A stretch of DNA of 64,000 nt, taken from assembly GCF_027484705.1 (NCBI RefSeq), contig NZ_JAIXSL010000007.1, forward strand, positions 248,001 through 312,000, given 5' to 3'. Below, one piece after another: positions 43,391 to 51,807 of this stretch. The stretch's first letter is position 1. Each line of letters starts with the position of its first letter. The translations under genes and the position numbers were made by a program. The stretch comes from Flavobacterium sp. (GTDB lineage Bacteria; Bacteroidota; Bacteroidia; Flavobacteriales; Flavobacteriaceae). The notes beneath the pieces are model-generated. The model did not search any database, had not been told where the DNA came from, and saw only the letters and a program-made list of their open reading frames with translations.

Positions 43391-45250
43391 ATGAAAAAAT
43401 TACTACTTATCATTTCAATGGCATTTTCTTTTGTGGCCCAAGCACAAGTTCCTATTAACGGATTACTCGCTTATTACAATTTTGAAGGTAACGCTAACAG
43501 TCATAACGGATTGTACAATATGACCAATTTGCACACTTCAGGCGCGGCAGTTACTTACGGGCCGGGCGGAAACGGAACAGGTTATGCAGCTCTTTTAAAC
43601 AACACCGGATTAAAAAACACGACACTTGCCGCAGAAATAACATCGGAGTTTACAGTAGCCTATTGGGGTTCTAAAAATCCTATTACGGAAAATAATTTTG
43701 CAACACGCTTTGAAATGTTCTCCTCAGCGTTTCACAGAAAAGATACAGGATCGCTATATGGTTACGGAATATCCACTACTAATGGCTTGTACGCACTTGG
43801 CGGTTTAGGTGGCGGTACTGCTGGAGGAGGCTTAGGTGGTTGGTTTCATTATGCTATATGTTTTAAAACTGTGGGCACAGGTAAAATTTTAGAAGTTTAT
43901 GTTAATGGTGTACTCAACAGTTCGGTAAGCATAAACAATCTCAATGACATCTATAAATACAACCAAGTTTTCTCTATTGGTGGCGGCACTAATGCTGATG
44001 GTACAGTAAACGGAAGTAAATATTTCGACGGAGCTATTGATGAGTTTTACGTTTACAACAGAGCGTTAACTGTTACTGAAATCAATGCTGTTAAAGATGC
44101 CCCAGACAATTCCGTTGTAGTCAATTTACCACCTTCAATTTCAAATATAACCGTAGTGAATTCTGGCACAACTGCTTCTACTATCAATTATACATTGAAT
44201 TCTTATGGAGCGGCTTCAACTTCTGTGATTAACTATGGAACGGAAGCATCAAACTTAACCTCACAAATCATAGGTAGCACCTCAACAAACGCCTCTGTTT
44301 TATTACCAAATTTAACCAACGGCACTACCTATTATTATCAAATTGTGGCCACAAACAGCAACGGCAGTACATCTTCTACACTTGCAAGTTTTGTGCAATC
44401 AGCTCCCTCTGATCCTGCGTTGGTTGCCGAATACGATTTTGACAACACTTATAATAATGTTAACGGCGGTGTACCGTTTGGTGCGGTTGGTAGTTTAACT
44501 TCCTTTGAAAATGACAGAAACAATACAAATTTGGGTGCACTTCGCATCAATGCCACTACATCAGCAGCTGTAATACCTGGTTTGCCGGTTGGAAATGCAC
44601 CAAGATCAGTTTCCATTTGGGTTAAAAAAACTGCCCCGGCGACAGATGCCCATATATTTCGATATGGCCCTTTAACCGTTGGCGCTAATAATCTGGTTTA
44701 TGGCTTATCTATCCAGGGTAACAATTTGGTCAATTTTGGTTACGCAAATGATTTAACCGCCACAGGGTATGGCACTACTGGTCAAAACTGGATTCATGTA
44801 GTTACTACTTTTGACGGAACAACGGCTAAAATTTATCACAATGGCGTTGAAAGAGCCTCTGGAAATAAATCCGCATGGAATACTCAAAACACGAATTTCT
44901 TCCTTGGTGGAAATAATGACATTTCAGTTGATGATTTAAAAATTTACAGCAGGGTTTTAACGCCAACAGAAATTGCCAATCTCTACACAAACAACGCTTT
45001 ATTGGCTACGCAAGATCTTAACACTAGCAATCTAAAAGTAAGCATTTATCCGAATCCTACTTCTGCTAATTTTAGTATTGCAATGAAAAACGAATTGAAA
45101 TCCGTAGAAATTTACTCGCTTGAAGGGCAGAAAGTAATGACTTCCACCGATAAAAACACCAACGTTTCCAATCTATCAAAAGGAATGTATTTGGTAAAAA
45201 TTGAAGATAAAAACAACGCCATTACGACTCAAAAATTAATAGTTAAATAG
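43391..45250 (+). CDS. Secreted LamG/fibronectin-III protein with type IX secretion sorting domain
   Basis: The 619-residue protein starts at ATG 43391 (signal peptide MKKLLLIISMAFSFVAQAQ). It has two LamG/concanavalin-like domains, at about 20-235 (LLAYYNFEGNANSHNG; FDGAIDEFYVYNRALTVTEI) and about 340-535 (ISVDDLKIYSRVLTPTEIAN). Between them lies a fibronectin-type module (LPNLTNGTTYYYQIVATNSN). The C-terminal 75 residues form a type A sorting domain (VSIYPNPTSANFSI; LSKGMYLVKIEDKNNAITTQ), so the protein should be exported by Sec, then by the type IX system, to the cell surface or medium. LamG domains suggest glycan or protein binding. It lies 99 bp upstream of a two-component pair. Confidence 0.88.
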   Translation: MKKLLLIISMAFSFVAQAQVPINGLLAYYNFEGNANSHNGLYNMTNLHTSGAAVTYGPGGNGTGYAALLNNTGLKNTTLAAEITSEFTVAYWGSKNPITENNFATRFEMFSSAFHRKDTGSLYGYGISTTNGLYALGGLGGGTAGGGLGGWFHYAICFKTVGTGKILEVYVNGVLNSSVSINNLNDIYKYNQVFSIGGGTNADGTVNGSKYFDGAIDEFYVYNRALTVTEINAVKDAPDNSVVVNLPPSISNITVVNSGTTASTINYTLNSYGAASTSVINYGTEASNLTSQIIGSTSTNASVLLPNLTNGTTYYYQIVATNSNGSTSSTLASFVQSAPSDPALVAEYDFDNTYNNVNGGVPFGAVGSLTSFENDRNNTNLGALRINATTSAAVIPGLPVGNAPRSVSIWVKKTAPATDAHIFRYGPLTVGANNLVYGLSIQGNNLVNFGYANDLTATGYGTTGQNWIHVVTTFDGTTAKIYHNGVERASGNKSAWNTQNTNFFLGGNNDISVDDLKIYSRVLTPTEIANLYTNNALLATQDLNTSNLKVSIYPNPTSANFSIAMKNELKSVEIYSLEGQKVMTSTDKNTNVSNLSKGMYLVKIEDKNNAITTQKLIVK

Positions 45251-45349
45251 TTTAAATTGTTTTTTTGAATGGAACCGTTGCGATTATCATCAGTCGCAGC
45301 GGTTTTCCTTTTGAAATTATTTTCTATATTGCTTGCCTGTAAACCGCCC

Positions 45350-46111
45350 ATGAGAACCATTAAAGCCATTATTGTAGACGACGAAGCCAACGCGCGGCTT
45401 ATTTTAAAGAATTTCGTTTCAGATTTTTGTCCTACAGTCACGATCATCGCGGAAGCCGAAGACGTGAAATCGGCTGTAAAAATCATCAACAAAAATGAGG
45501 TTGATTTGGTATTTCTAGACATTGAAATGCCCGACGAGAACGGATTTGTTCTGTTTGATTATTTCAACAAACCTACTTTCGAAACCATATTTTGCACCGC
45601 TTATTCTGAATATGCAATCAAAGCTTTTGAAGTTTCTGCGATTGATTATTTGCTAAAACCTATAGGCATTACCAAACTAAAAGACGCTATTGAGAAGGCC
45701 GACATCAAACTTCAGCAAAACCTCAATCCGCAAGAAAACATTGCCGTTTTGAAAGAAAACCTCTTACAGAAAAGCATCAAAAAAATCGGCATTCATATTG
45801 GCGATGGTATTGTCTTTATCGATTTGAATGATATTCTTTACTTTGAAGCTAACGGCTCTTATACAATCATCCATCACAAAAACGGAAGCGATTTGGCGGT
45901 CAAGAAAATCAAACATTTTGAAGACTTATTATCCAATGACCATCGGTTTTTCCGAATACACCGATCCTATTTTGTCAACATCACATTGATCAAAAAATAC
46001 AGCAAAAAAGACGGTTTGTCGATTACTTACGACGACCGAACCCTACTTCCCATTTCCCGAGAAAAAAAGGAAGAGTTTGAAGAATTTATGCAACGCAACA
46101 ACATTTTATAA
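45350..46111 (+). CDS. LytTR-type response regulator
   Basis: The 253-residue protein starts at ATG 45350, giving MRTIKAIIVDDEANARL; earlier in-frame codons encode a hydrophobic run that does not belong to a receiver. The receiver domain has Asp9/Asp10/Glu11 region DDE, phospho-acceptor Asp57 (VFLDIEMPDENG) and Lys103 (LLKPIG). The LytTR DNA-binding domain occupies about 145-250 (ILYFEANGSYTIIHH; FFRIHRSYFVNI). It forms a pair with the downstream kinase, whose ATG overlaps its stop (TAATG). Targets are unknown. Confidence 0.92.
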   Translation: MRTIKAIIVDDEANARLILKNFVSDFCPTVTIIAEAEDVKSAVKIINKNEVDLVFLDIEMPDENGFVLFDYFNKPTFETIFCTAYSEYAIKAFEVSAIDYLLKPIGITKLKDAIEKADIKLQQNLNPQENIAVLKENLLQKSIKKIGIHIGDGIVFIDLNDILYFEANGSYTIIHHKNGSDLAVKKIKHFEDLLSNDHRFFRIHRSYFVNITLIKKYSKKDGLSITYDDRTLLPISREKKEEFEEFMQRNNIL

Positions 46112-48231
46112 TGAAAATTAGGTTGGTTTTCCTTGGCATCCTTTTCAGTCAATTGCTATTGGCTCAAAATACCAACTCCGATCTTGTCCAACTCCAAAAT
46201 CATCCACAAAAAGATACCACACGTTGCTTTTTATTAGACAAAATCATCGAAGCCGAAAACGACCAAAATATTTGGATTAAATACAACCAAGAACTTCAAA
46301 AAATTGCCGTCAACCAGCTTCAAAAAGAAAACAACAAAACCTTAAAAAATACGTACACCAAATATTTATCCATTTCTTACAATAACGATGGTGCGTACGA
46401 ATTGTACAACGAAAAATTTGAGAAAGCCATTCAGTTGTATAAAAAATCGTTTATCATTTCAAATCAGATCAATTACCATTATGGTAGCGCGCTCGCACTT
46501 CAAAATATCGGAACTGCATTTGACTATTTAGGAAAAATTGACAGCACGTTGGTGTATATGAAAAAAGCATATCAATTTGCTTTACGTTCCAAAAACAAAA
46601 CTTCTATCGCATACGTTTTGACCGATTTGGGCTACATCTACAACAATTTAGGGAATAATAATTTAGCCATCAAATACAACTTAGAAGCTTTGCCTTTGTT
46701 TGAAAAACTGAATGATTTAGAAGGTTTAGAGCGTACTAATTTTGCACTCGGACGCATTTTTGACAACCAAAATGATTATAAAACGAGTAATCTGTATTAT
46801 TTAAAATGTTTGGAAATTGACCGAAAAACAAACAATACCGAACGTTTAGCACTGATTTTAAATAGTTTGTCGGCAACCAATACCAAACTCCATTTGTTAG
46901 AAAAAGCATTGCAATTCAACAACGAAGCCTTTCAGTTGGCAACTCAAATAAATAGTCAGGATTTTATCGCCACTTCACACAAAAATTACGGTGATATTTA
47001 CTTTAAAAAGAATAAAATTAAGGAAGCAAAATCCCATTATCTAAAATCGGAACAATTATTTGAAAAAATAAATAGTGATATCCATTTGTCTAAAGTACAA
47101 ATCCAATTAGCAACCATTTACAATAATCAAAACCAACTAGACAAAGCCAAAAAATATGGTTTAAAAGCTTTTGAATTGTCCAAAAAAACCAATTTCCCGT
47201 CCGATCAAAAAAACGCATCTGAAATTTTAAGCCAAATTTTTTTCAAAGAAAATGACTTTCAAAATGCCTACAAATACAAATCGATTGCCTCTGATATTGG
47301 CGAAAAAATCTACTTTGATGAAAGTAAAGACATTGCTCTAAAAGCCACTTATCAATACGAAACTGAAAAGAAAGAAGCCGCAATTAAAGCATTGCATCAA
47401 AAGAATATCATTGCTGAACTCGAATCAAAAAAGAAAACAACAACATTGTATTTAGTGATTCTGTTTTTCACAGGAATTGCAACAACGAGCTACGTTTTAT
47501 TTTCTAGTTATAAGGAAAAAAAGAAAAATGAAATCCTACAAAACCAACTCGCCGAAACCGAAAAACTATTAGCAGCGGAAAAGAAAGCCACCGAGAGTGA
47601 ACTCAAAGCACTCAAAAGCCAGATGAATCCGCATTTCATTTTCAATGCCCTGAACAGTATTCAAATGCAATTCATGTATGGCGACAAACTCGTTGCCAAC
47701 GAACAACTCAACAATTTCACTTACCTAACGCGGCAAATTCTCGAGGTTTCTGGGAAAAAGCAAATTGCGATTGCTGATGAAATCGATATCCTAACGAAAT
47801 ACCTGGAACTCGAAAAATTGCGCTTCGAAAAGGATTTCACTTATACTATTTCTGTTGCTGACAATATCGACGAAGATTACCATAAAATACCCCCAATGCT
47901 GATCCAACCTATTGTGGAAAACAGCATCAAACACGGGTTATTGCATAAAAAAAGCAATAAAAAAGTTAGTGTTCATTTTGAGATCGATGCTGCACAAACG
48001 CATCTCATCTGCATCGTAACAGACAATGGCATCGGTAGGGAAAAATCGGCAGCAATCAAAAATGCCAATCAAAACAACCATCATTCGTTCTCGATTGCAG
48101 CTATTGAACAGCGTCTTGAACTTTTAAACGGCGCATTGAAACTCGAAGACATGATTGTTTATAACGATCTAAAAGAAGAAAATAGCTCCTGCGCCGGAAC
48201 TGAAGTAGTGCTCAAAATTCCGTTGGCCTGA
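46111..48231 (+). CDS. LytS-type sensor histidine kinase with TPR sensor region
   Basis: The 706-residue protein has a signal peptide (ending LLLAQ) and a periplasmic region with about six TPR-like repeats (ALALQNIGTAFDYLGKIDST; VLTDLGYIYNNLGNNNLAIK). One membrane segment lies near 447-467 (LYLVILFFTGIATTSYVLF), followed by a coiled coil. The His_kinase domain has LKSQMNPHFIFNALNSIQ (near 500-517), and the ATPase part PPMLIQPIVENSIKHGLLHK and VTDNGIGREKS. It presumably senses a periplasmic or surface event through TPR-mediated binding and signals to the LytTR regulator. Confidence 0.92.
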   Translation: MKIRLVFLGILFSQLLLAQNTNSDLVQLQNHPQKDTTRCFLLDKIIEAENDQNIWIKYNQELQKIAVNQLQKENNKTLKNTYTKYLSISYNNDGAYELYNEKFEKAIQLYKKSFIISNQINYHYGSALALQNIGTAFDYLGKIDSTLVYMKKAYQFALRSKNKTSIAYVLTDLGYIYNNLGNNNLAIKYNLEALPLFEKLNDLEGLERTNFALGRIFDNQNDYKTSNLYYLKCLEIDRKTNNTERLALILNSLSATNTKLHLLEKALQFNNEAFQLATQINSQDFIATSHKNYGDIYFKKNKIKEAKSHYLKSEQLFEKINSDIHLSKVQIQLATIYNNQNQLDKAKKYGLKAFELSKKTNFPSDQKNASEILSQIFFKENDFQNAYKYKSIASDIGEKIYFDESKDIALKATYQYETEKKEAAIKALHQKNIIAELESKKKTTTLYLVILFFTGIATTSYVLFSSYKEKKKNEILQNQLAETEKLLAAEKKATESELKALKSQMNPHFIFNALNSIQMQFMYGDKLVANEQLNNFTYLTRQILEVSGKKQIAIADEIDILTKYLELEKLRFEKDFTYTISVADNIDEDYHKIPPMLIQPIVENSIKHGLLHKKSNKKVSVHFEIDAAQTHLICIVTDNGIGREKSAAIKNANQNNHHSFSIAAIEQRLELLNGALKLEDMIVYNDLKEENSSCAGTEVVLKIPLA

Positions 48232-48232
48232 G

Positions 48233-48325
48233 CTAATTCCAGAAAACACTGTAAATATTGAGCCCTAAAACTGCAAGAATGATGATTGAAAAAACTACCG
48301 TTCTGAAGTTAATGATGTTGTCCAT
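48233..48325 (-). CDS. Putative 30-residue single-pass membrane microprotein
   Basis: A short reading frame (ATG at 48325, TAG at 48233-48235) encodes a basic/polar start MDNIINFRT, about 18 hydrophobic residues (VVFSIIILAVLGLNIYSV) and FWN at the end. The composition is that of a small membrane protein rather than random translation. It is convergent with the kinase gene, its stop lying 2 bp past the kinase stop. There is no clear ribosome-binding site, but that is common here. Coding is inferred from composition only. Confidence 0.5.
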   Translation of the reverse strand: MDNIINFRTVVFSIIILAVLGLNIYSVFWN

Positions 48326-48390
48326 CGTTTTGTTTTTATAGGTTATGTAAAAACAACTACGACGATTCCGCAAGCTTGGTTTTAAAAAAT

Positions 48391-48423
48391 AAAAAAGAGG
48401 ATGAATCGCTTCACCCTCTTTTT
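48391..48423. terminator. Bidirectional terminator
   Basis: AAAAAGAGGATGA pairs with TCACCCTCTTTTT with one A-C mismatch, loop ATCGCT, T-runs both ways. It ends the lysine-rich peptide gene on the minus strand, and transcripts reading out of the LytS-type kinase gene. Confidence 0.8.
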
Positions 48424-48500
48424 ACCAATCAAACAATCCTATTTGGCTAACAGCTTTAATATTTATCCCAGTAGGCTGTCAGCAAAGCAGGAAAGAAGCT

Positions 48501-48686
48501 TTATTTTTTAGCTTTTGCCGGAGCTGCTGGTGCCGCTGCTGGAGCTACTTCTTTTTTCTCAGCTTTCGCTTTTTTAACTTTTTTCGCTTTTACTTCTTTA
48601 GCAGGAGCTGCTTTGACTGGTTCCTGAGCATTTACCATAGCAGTTGTTCCTAAAAACAAAGCGACCATTAACATTACTTTTTTCAT
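48501..48686 (-). CDS. Secreted Lys/Ala-rich peptide (paralogue of the one at 51446-51637)
   Basis: The 61-residue protein has a signal peptide MKKVMLMVALFLGTTAMVNA and a mature part of about 40 residues made almost entirely of Lys, Ala, Pro, Glu and Val (KEVKAKKVKKAKAEKKEV). It has no known domain. It resembles acid-shock-type basic periplasmic peptides in composition only. The signal peptide and promoter closely match those of the gene at 51446-51637. It lies directly downstream of an OmpR-type two-component system and has its own promoter. Confidence 0.78.
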   Translation of the reverse strand: MKKVMLMVALFLGTTAMVNAQEPVKAAPAKEVKAKKVKKAKAEKKEVAPAAAPAAPAKAKK

Positions 48687-48726
48687 GATGTGTGAATTTA
48701 AATTGTGTTATTATTATTAACTGGAC

Positions 48727-48761
48727 CAAAACTACAACCGCTAAATGAAGATGGGATGAAG
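48727..48761 (-). promoter_or_regulatory. Promoter with ATGAAG-N5-ATGAAG box (Lys-rich peptide gene 1)
   Basis: On the minus strand CTTCAT-N5-CTTCAT (plus ATGAAG at 48745-48750 and 48756-48761, 11-bp period) lies 10 bp upstream of a -7 box TAGTTTTG (plus 48727-48734). The box occupies the -33 region, as expected for a site where an OmpR-family regulator activates. The same arrangement occurs at 51678-51713. Confidence 0.7.
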
Positions 48762-48792
48762 ATTAAAGCCTACTGACGCATTTAACTTTAAT

Positions 48793-50139
48793 TTAAGTTT
48801 TGATCACCGGAAACACCAATACAAACGTAGTCCCAACATCAGGTTTAGAAGTGACTTCGACCTCAACATGGTGGAAGTGAGCAATACTGTCAACAATAGC
48901 CAAGCCTAAGCCGTGGCCTTCCTTATCCTCGTTGATGCGCGTAAAACGGTTGAAGATTTTTGTGAGTTGCTGTTCGTCCATGCCGATTCCGGTATCACTG
49001 ATAATGAGTTTGTAATGCTCTGAAGTTAAAACATCGGATACGGTAATTTCGCCTTTGTCCTTATTATATTTAATTGCATTCACCAGCAGGTTGTACAGCA
49101 AAATGTGGATTAAAGTATTATTGCCTTTGAAATGAAAATGATGCTGCAGTTCATTCGAGATCCGTAATTGTTTATCTTCAATCCTGTCTTCGAGATCGAT
49201 CGCCAAATCAGAAATCATCGCGTAACAATCAATCGTTTCTTTGGCTTCATATTGCTGGTTCTCGATTCTTGAAATCAACAACAGATTGCCGATGACTTTT
49301 TTGAGCATGTCGAGCGTTTTGAGGGCACCCGCAATTTTATCGACGGCTTCATCATTGAGGGATTCGTTCTGCAATAAGTTCTCAAATTTATTCTTGAGTA
49401 AGGCAATCGGCGTCAGCAATTCGTGCGAAACATTCGCGATAAATTGTTTTTCTTTTTTAAACAAGTCGCCGATGCGGTCCATCATCTGGTTCAACACCTC
49501 ATCGAGTTCCTGAAAATCGGCCGAATGCGAATTGATCGGCGTATGGTCGAATTTTTCAGGTTCGTTGACGCGCCTGATTTTGGTATCGATGATTTTATAG
49601 AACGGTTTCAGTAAATATTCAATAAATACGGTATCCATCAAGAAAGTCACCGCCAAAATAATGAGCAGCACGATTAAGAAAAACAAACGGATCGCGAAAG
49701 TCAAGTCTTCTATTTCGCTTAAACTACTTCCGATTTCAAGTAAATAAGACTCGTTTTCGTAGACAAACTGATGTTGTAAAATGCGGTAATCATTCTGTTC
49801 TTCCTCAATAATCCGGGGCTCGTTGATAAAAACCGTTTTGGGATTAATCTGAGGTTGTGGCAACCGCGAAAGCTGTAAAAACTCATTGTGCAGCGTAGAA
49901 AAACTCGCATAAGTTTCCGAAGAATCTTTGCGGATTACAAAATCATTGATTTCCTCTTTGTCAAGATGTTCGATGAATTTCTGCTTCTTCTCAATCAGCC
50001 CTTTATTGATGTGTTTGTAGACGACTTTTTCAATCAGCACCGGAAGCAACAGCCACAAAACCAAGACCACGAACAAACGGGTCAGCGCGTTGAAGATGGC
50101 GAGTTGGTGCTTGATTTTCATGGCAATCGGCTTAATCAT
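48793..50139 (-). CDS. Sensor histidine kinase (two membrane segments, HAMP, HisKA)
   Basis: The 448-residue protein runs from the ATG at 50139, which overlaps the regulator's stop by 8 bp; an ATG at 50121 is the alternative. Membrane segments lie at about 20-37 and 150-170, with a 110-residue periplasmic sensor between them. A HAMP-like linker follows, then FIANVSHELLTPIALLKN with phospho-acceptor His239, an N box (LLVNAIKYN), DTGIGMDEQQ and GHGLGLAIVDSI. It pairs with the regulator encoded immediately upstream. The ligand is unknown; neighbours suggest an envelope signal. Confidence 0.93.
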   Translation of the reverse strand: MIKPIAMKIKHQLAIFNALTRLFVVLVLWLLLPVLIEKVVYKHINKGLIEKKQKFIEHLDKEEINDFVIRKDSSETYASFSTLHNEFLQLSRLPQPQINPKTVFINEPRIIEEEQNDYRILQHQFVYENESYLLEIGSSLSEIEDLTFAIRLFFLIVLLIILAVTFLMDTVFIEYLLKPFYKIIDTKIRRVNEPEKFDHTPINSHSADFQELDEVLNQMMDRIGDLFKKEKQFIANVSHELLTPIALLKNKFENLLQNESLNDEAVDKIAGALKTLDMLKKVIGNLLLISRIENQQYEAKETIDCYAMISDLAIDLEDRIEDKQLRISNELQHHFHFKGNNTLIHILLYNLLVNAIKYNKDKGEITVSDVLTSEHYKLIISDTGIGMDEQQLTKIFNRFTRINEDKEGHGLGLAIVDSIAHFHHVEVEVTSKPDVGTTFVLVFPVIKT

Positions 50140-50806
50140 TGATGCGATACCCCACATTGCGGACGGTTTCAAACCACGCAATCGAATCGTACTTGTCGAG
50201 TTTTTTTCTGAGGTTGCGCACATGCACATCGATGAAATTGGAATCCGAATTGACTTCGAGTATATCGCCCCAAATGTGTTCTGTAAGCTGAAGCCTTGTG
50301 ATAACGCGGTTCTTGTTGAGAACAAGATATTGAAAAATGTCAAATTCCTTTTTTGTCAGATTAATGGGAATGCCTTGATAACTTACCTTATAATCCTGTA
50401 ATTGCAGACTAAATCCGTGAATGTTCAATTCATTGACCGTAAAACCATGAATCCTGCGAATCACCGCAAACAAACGCGCTCCGAGTTCGGTCAGCGCAAA
50501 AGGTTTGGTGAGGTAATCGTCGGCACCCAATTCGAGGCCGGCGATCTTATCGTCGAGTTCCCCACGCGCCGTAATGACAATCACCGCTACTTTCGATTGC
50601 TGTTTTCTGACGTTTTTCAATACTTCAAAACCATCGCCGTCGGGAAGCCCTAAATCGAGCAGCATCACGTCATACGAATTGACTTCCATTTCTTCGAGTG
50701 CGGCTTCACAACTTGAAACCCATTTGCACAGATAACCGGTTTTCGATAAATAATCGACTATTTCAGCGGCCAATTCTCGGTAATCTTCAACAATTAAAAC
50801 GTTCAT
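50132..50806 (-). CDS. OmpR/PhoB-family response regulator
   Basis: The 224-residue protein has a receiver (residues 1-115; Asp51 in LLDLGLPDGDGF, Lys101 in LTKPFA) and a winged-helix effector domain ending HVRNLRKKLDKYDSIAWFET then VRNVGYRI. OmpR-family proteins bind tandem direct repeats with about 11-bp period. Such repeats, ATGAAG-N5-ATGAAG, occur in front of both lysine-rich peptide genes that flank this system, and I infer they are its targets. Translationally coupled to the kinase. Confidence 0.95.
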   Translation of the reverse strand: MNVLIVEDYRELAAEIVDYLSKTGYLCKWVSSCEAALEEMEVNSYDVMLLDLGLPDGDGFEVLKNVRKQQSKVAVIVITARGELDDKIAGLELGADDYLTKPFALTELGARLFAVIRRIHGFTVNELNIHGFSLQLQDYKVSYQGIPINLTKKEFDIFQYLVLNKNRVITRLQLTEHIWGDILEVNSDSNFIDVHVRNLRKKLDKYDSIAWFETVRNVGYRIND

Positions 50807-50846
50807 AAATTTTGGGTAAAATCGAAAGTAAATATAATCAAAAAGC

Positions 50847-50864
50847 CCGCAAGTGATTGTGCGG
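50847..50864 (-). terminator. Weak terminator after the PepSY-like gene
   Basis: On the minus strand CCGCA-N8-TGCGG followed by GCTTTTTG. It has only five paired bases; it probably separates the PepSY-like gene from the regulator gene, partially. Confidence 0.5.
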
Positions 50865-50885
50865 TTCCAGTATCATTTCTGCCGT

Positions 50886-51347
50886 TTATTTTTCAACAAT
50901 ACTCAGAAAATCACCTTGGGCATCAAAAAGCGCATCGCTAAGCCGATCGTTGATTTTGATTCCGATTTCATAAGTCACTTTGTTGTTGTTATTCATGATT
51001 TTAAGGCTGCGGACAATCTTATTTTCGGGATAATTTTTACTGAGATATTGACGAATGTTTGACGGAATTTCATCCTGCGAAAGCTCACATTCCAATACTT
51101 TAAAAACACCAAAAACGGTGTAAACTGCCGTCATGTTCTTCCCGCCAATCGCAAAATTCGCATCATAATTCAACTCGGTCAAATCTTCGCCTCGATAGGT
51201 TTTATCCCAATGCGGCTCGATTTTCGGAAAGGCCTTTTCAAACTGTTTGATGACTTCAAGCGGCGGAATGATTTTTTCAACTTCTTTGTTTTGCGCCATG
51301 CAAACTGCGAAGAAGAAAATAAATATTGTGGAAAGTATTCGTTTCAT
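50886..51347 (-). CDS. Secreted PepSY-like protein
   Basis: The 153-residue protein has a signal peptide (MKRILSTIFIFFFAVCMAQ). It carries two copies of a PepSY-like/BLIP-like module: VIKQFEKAFPKIEPHWDKTY with LTELNYDANF, then IRQYLSKNYPENKIVRSLKI with VTYEIGIKINDRLSDALFD. Such periplasmic modules often sit beside two-component systems in Bacteroidota and are thought to act as inhibitors or signal modulators. It lies 79 bp upstream of the OmpR-type regulator on the same strand. Confidence 0.8.
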   Translation of the reverse strand: MKRILSTIFIFFFAVCMAQNKEVEKIIPPLEVIKQFEKAFPKIEPHWDKTYRGEDLTELNYDANFAIGGKNMTAVYTVFGVFKVLECELSQDEIPSNIRQYLSKNYPENKIVRSLKIMNNNNKVTYEIGIKINDRLSDALFDAQGDFLSIVEK

Positions 51348-51382
51348 AGTTCCAGATTTTTAAAAGTTACTTCTAAAATCAA

Positions 51383-51407
51383 AAAGCCGATAATTACTAC
51401 CGGCTTT
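51383..51407 (-). terminator. Terminator after Lys-rich peptide gene 2
   Basis: AAAGCCG (51383-51389) with CGGCTTT (51401-51407), 11-nt loop, TTTTTG following on the minus strand. Confidence 0.68.
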
Positions 51408-51445
51408 ATGAAATCAACTCAATCATCAACCTTTATTTACTAACC

Positions 51446-51637
51446 CTATTTTTGATTTTTTTCAGTCGGTTTTCCGGCCTCAATTTTTTTGGCATCGGCT
51501 TTTTTAACTTTTCTGTGTTTTTTGTGCCCAAGGGTTCTAACTTCTTTTGAAGTGTTGGCTTTTGGTGTGATGGTGTTGGCGTTCACCATAAAACTTGTGC
51601 CTAAAAGCACTACGAATAACATTACAATTTTTCTCAT
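51446..51637 (-). CDS. Secreted Lys-rich peptide (paralogue of the one at 48501-48686)
   Basis: The 63-residue protein has a signal peptide MRKIVMLFVVLLGTSFMVNA, nearly the same as that of the peptide at 48501-48686 in spacing and end. The mature part is basic (EVRTLGHKKHRKVKKADAKK), with two His. It has no known domain. It has its own promoter carrying the ATGAAG box. With the other copy it brackets the PepSY/regulator/kinase genes, all on the minus strand. Confidence 0.78.
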   Translation of the reverse strand: MRKIVMLFVVLLGTSFMVNANTITPKANTSKEVRTLGHKKHRKVKKADAKKIEAGKPTEKNQK

Positions 51638-51677
51638 TTTTTCTAAGTTTTTGAATTAACAACCTTTTATTGTGATG

Positions 51678-51713
51678 TAAAATTACAGTCGCAAACATGA
51701 AGATAAAATGAAG
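51678..51713 (-). promoter_or_regulatory. Promoter with ATGAAG-N5-ATGAAG box (Lys-rich peptide gene 2)
   Basis: Plus-strand ATGAAG at 51697-51702 and 51708-51713 (11-bp period), 11 bp from a -7-like TAATTTTA (minus strand, plus 51678-51685). Fourteen of 17 bases in the box are identical to the copy at 48745-48761, and the -7 flank (AAAA-TACA--CGC) also aligns. Confidence 0.68.
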
Positions 51714-51807
51714 AAACCACGCGTTTAAAAAAGTTTAACTTTCCTTTGTGATTTACCAAAACTTAAAGCTCAAATTCCTATTTTTACGTCCTTATAACAA
51801 TTGCAAT

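Noticed and set aside
45269-45349. Signal-peptide-like extension of the LytTR regulator
   Set aside because: A cytoplasmic receiver should not have it; the ATG at 45350 directly precedes the receiver's first strand.
50140-50343. 68-residue extension of the OmpR-linked sensor kinase
   Set aside because: It lies entirely antisense-free inside the regulator coding region in another frame and shows no membrane or domain features; the kinase starts at the ATG overlapping the regulator stop.
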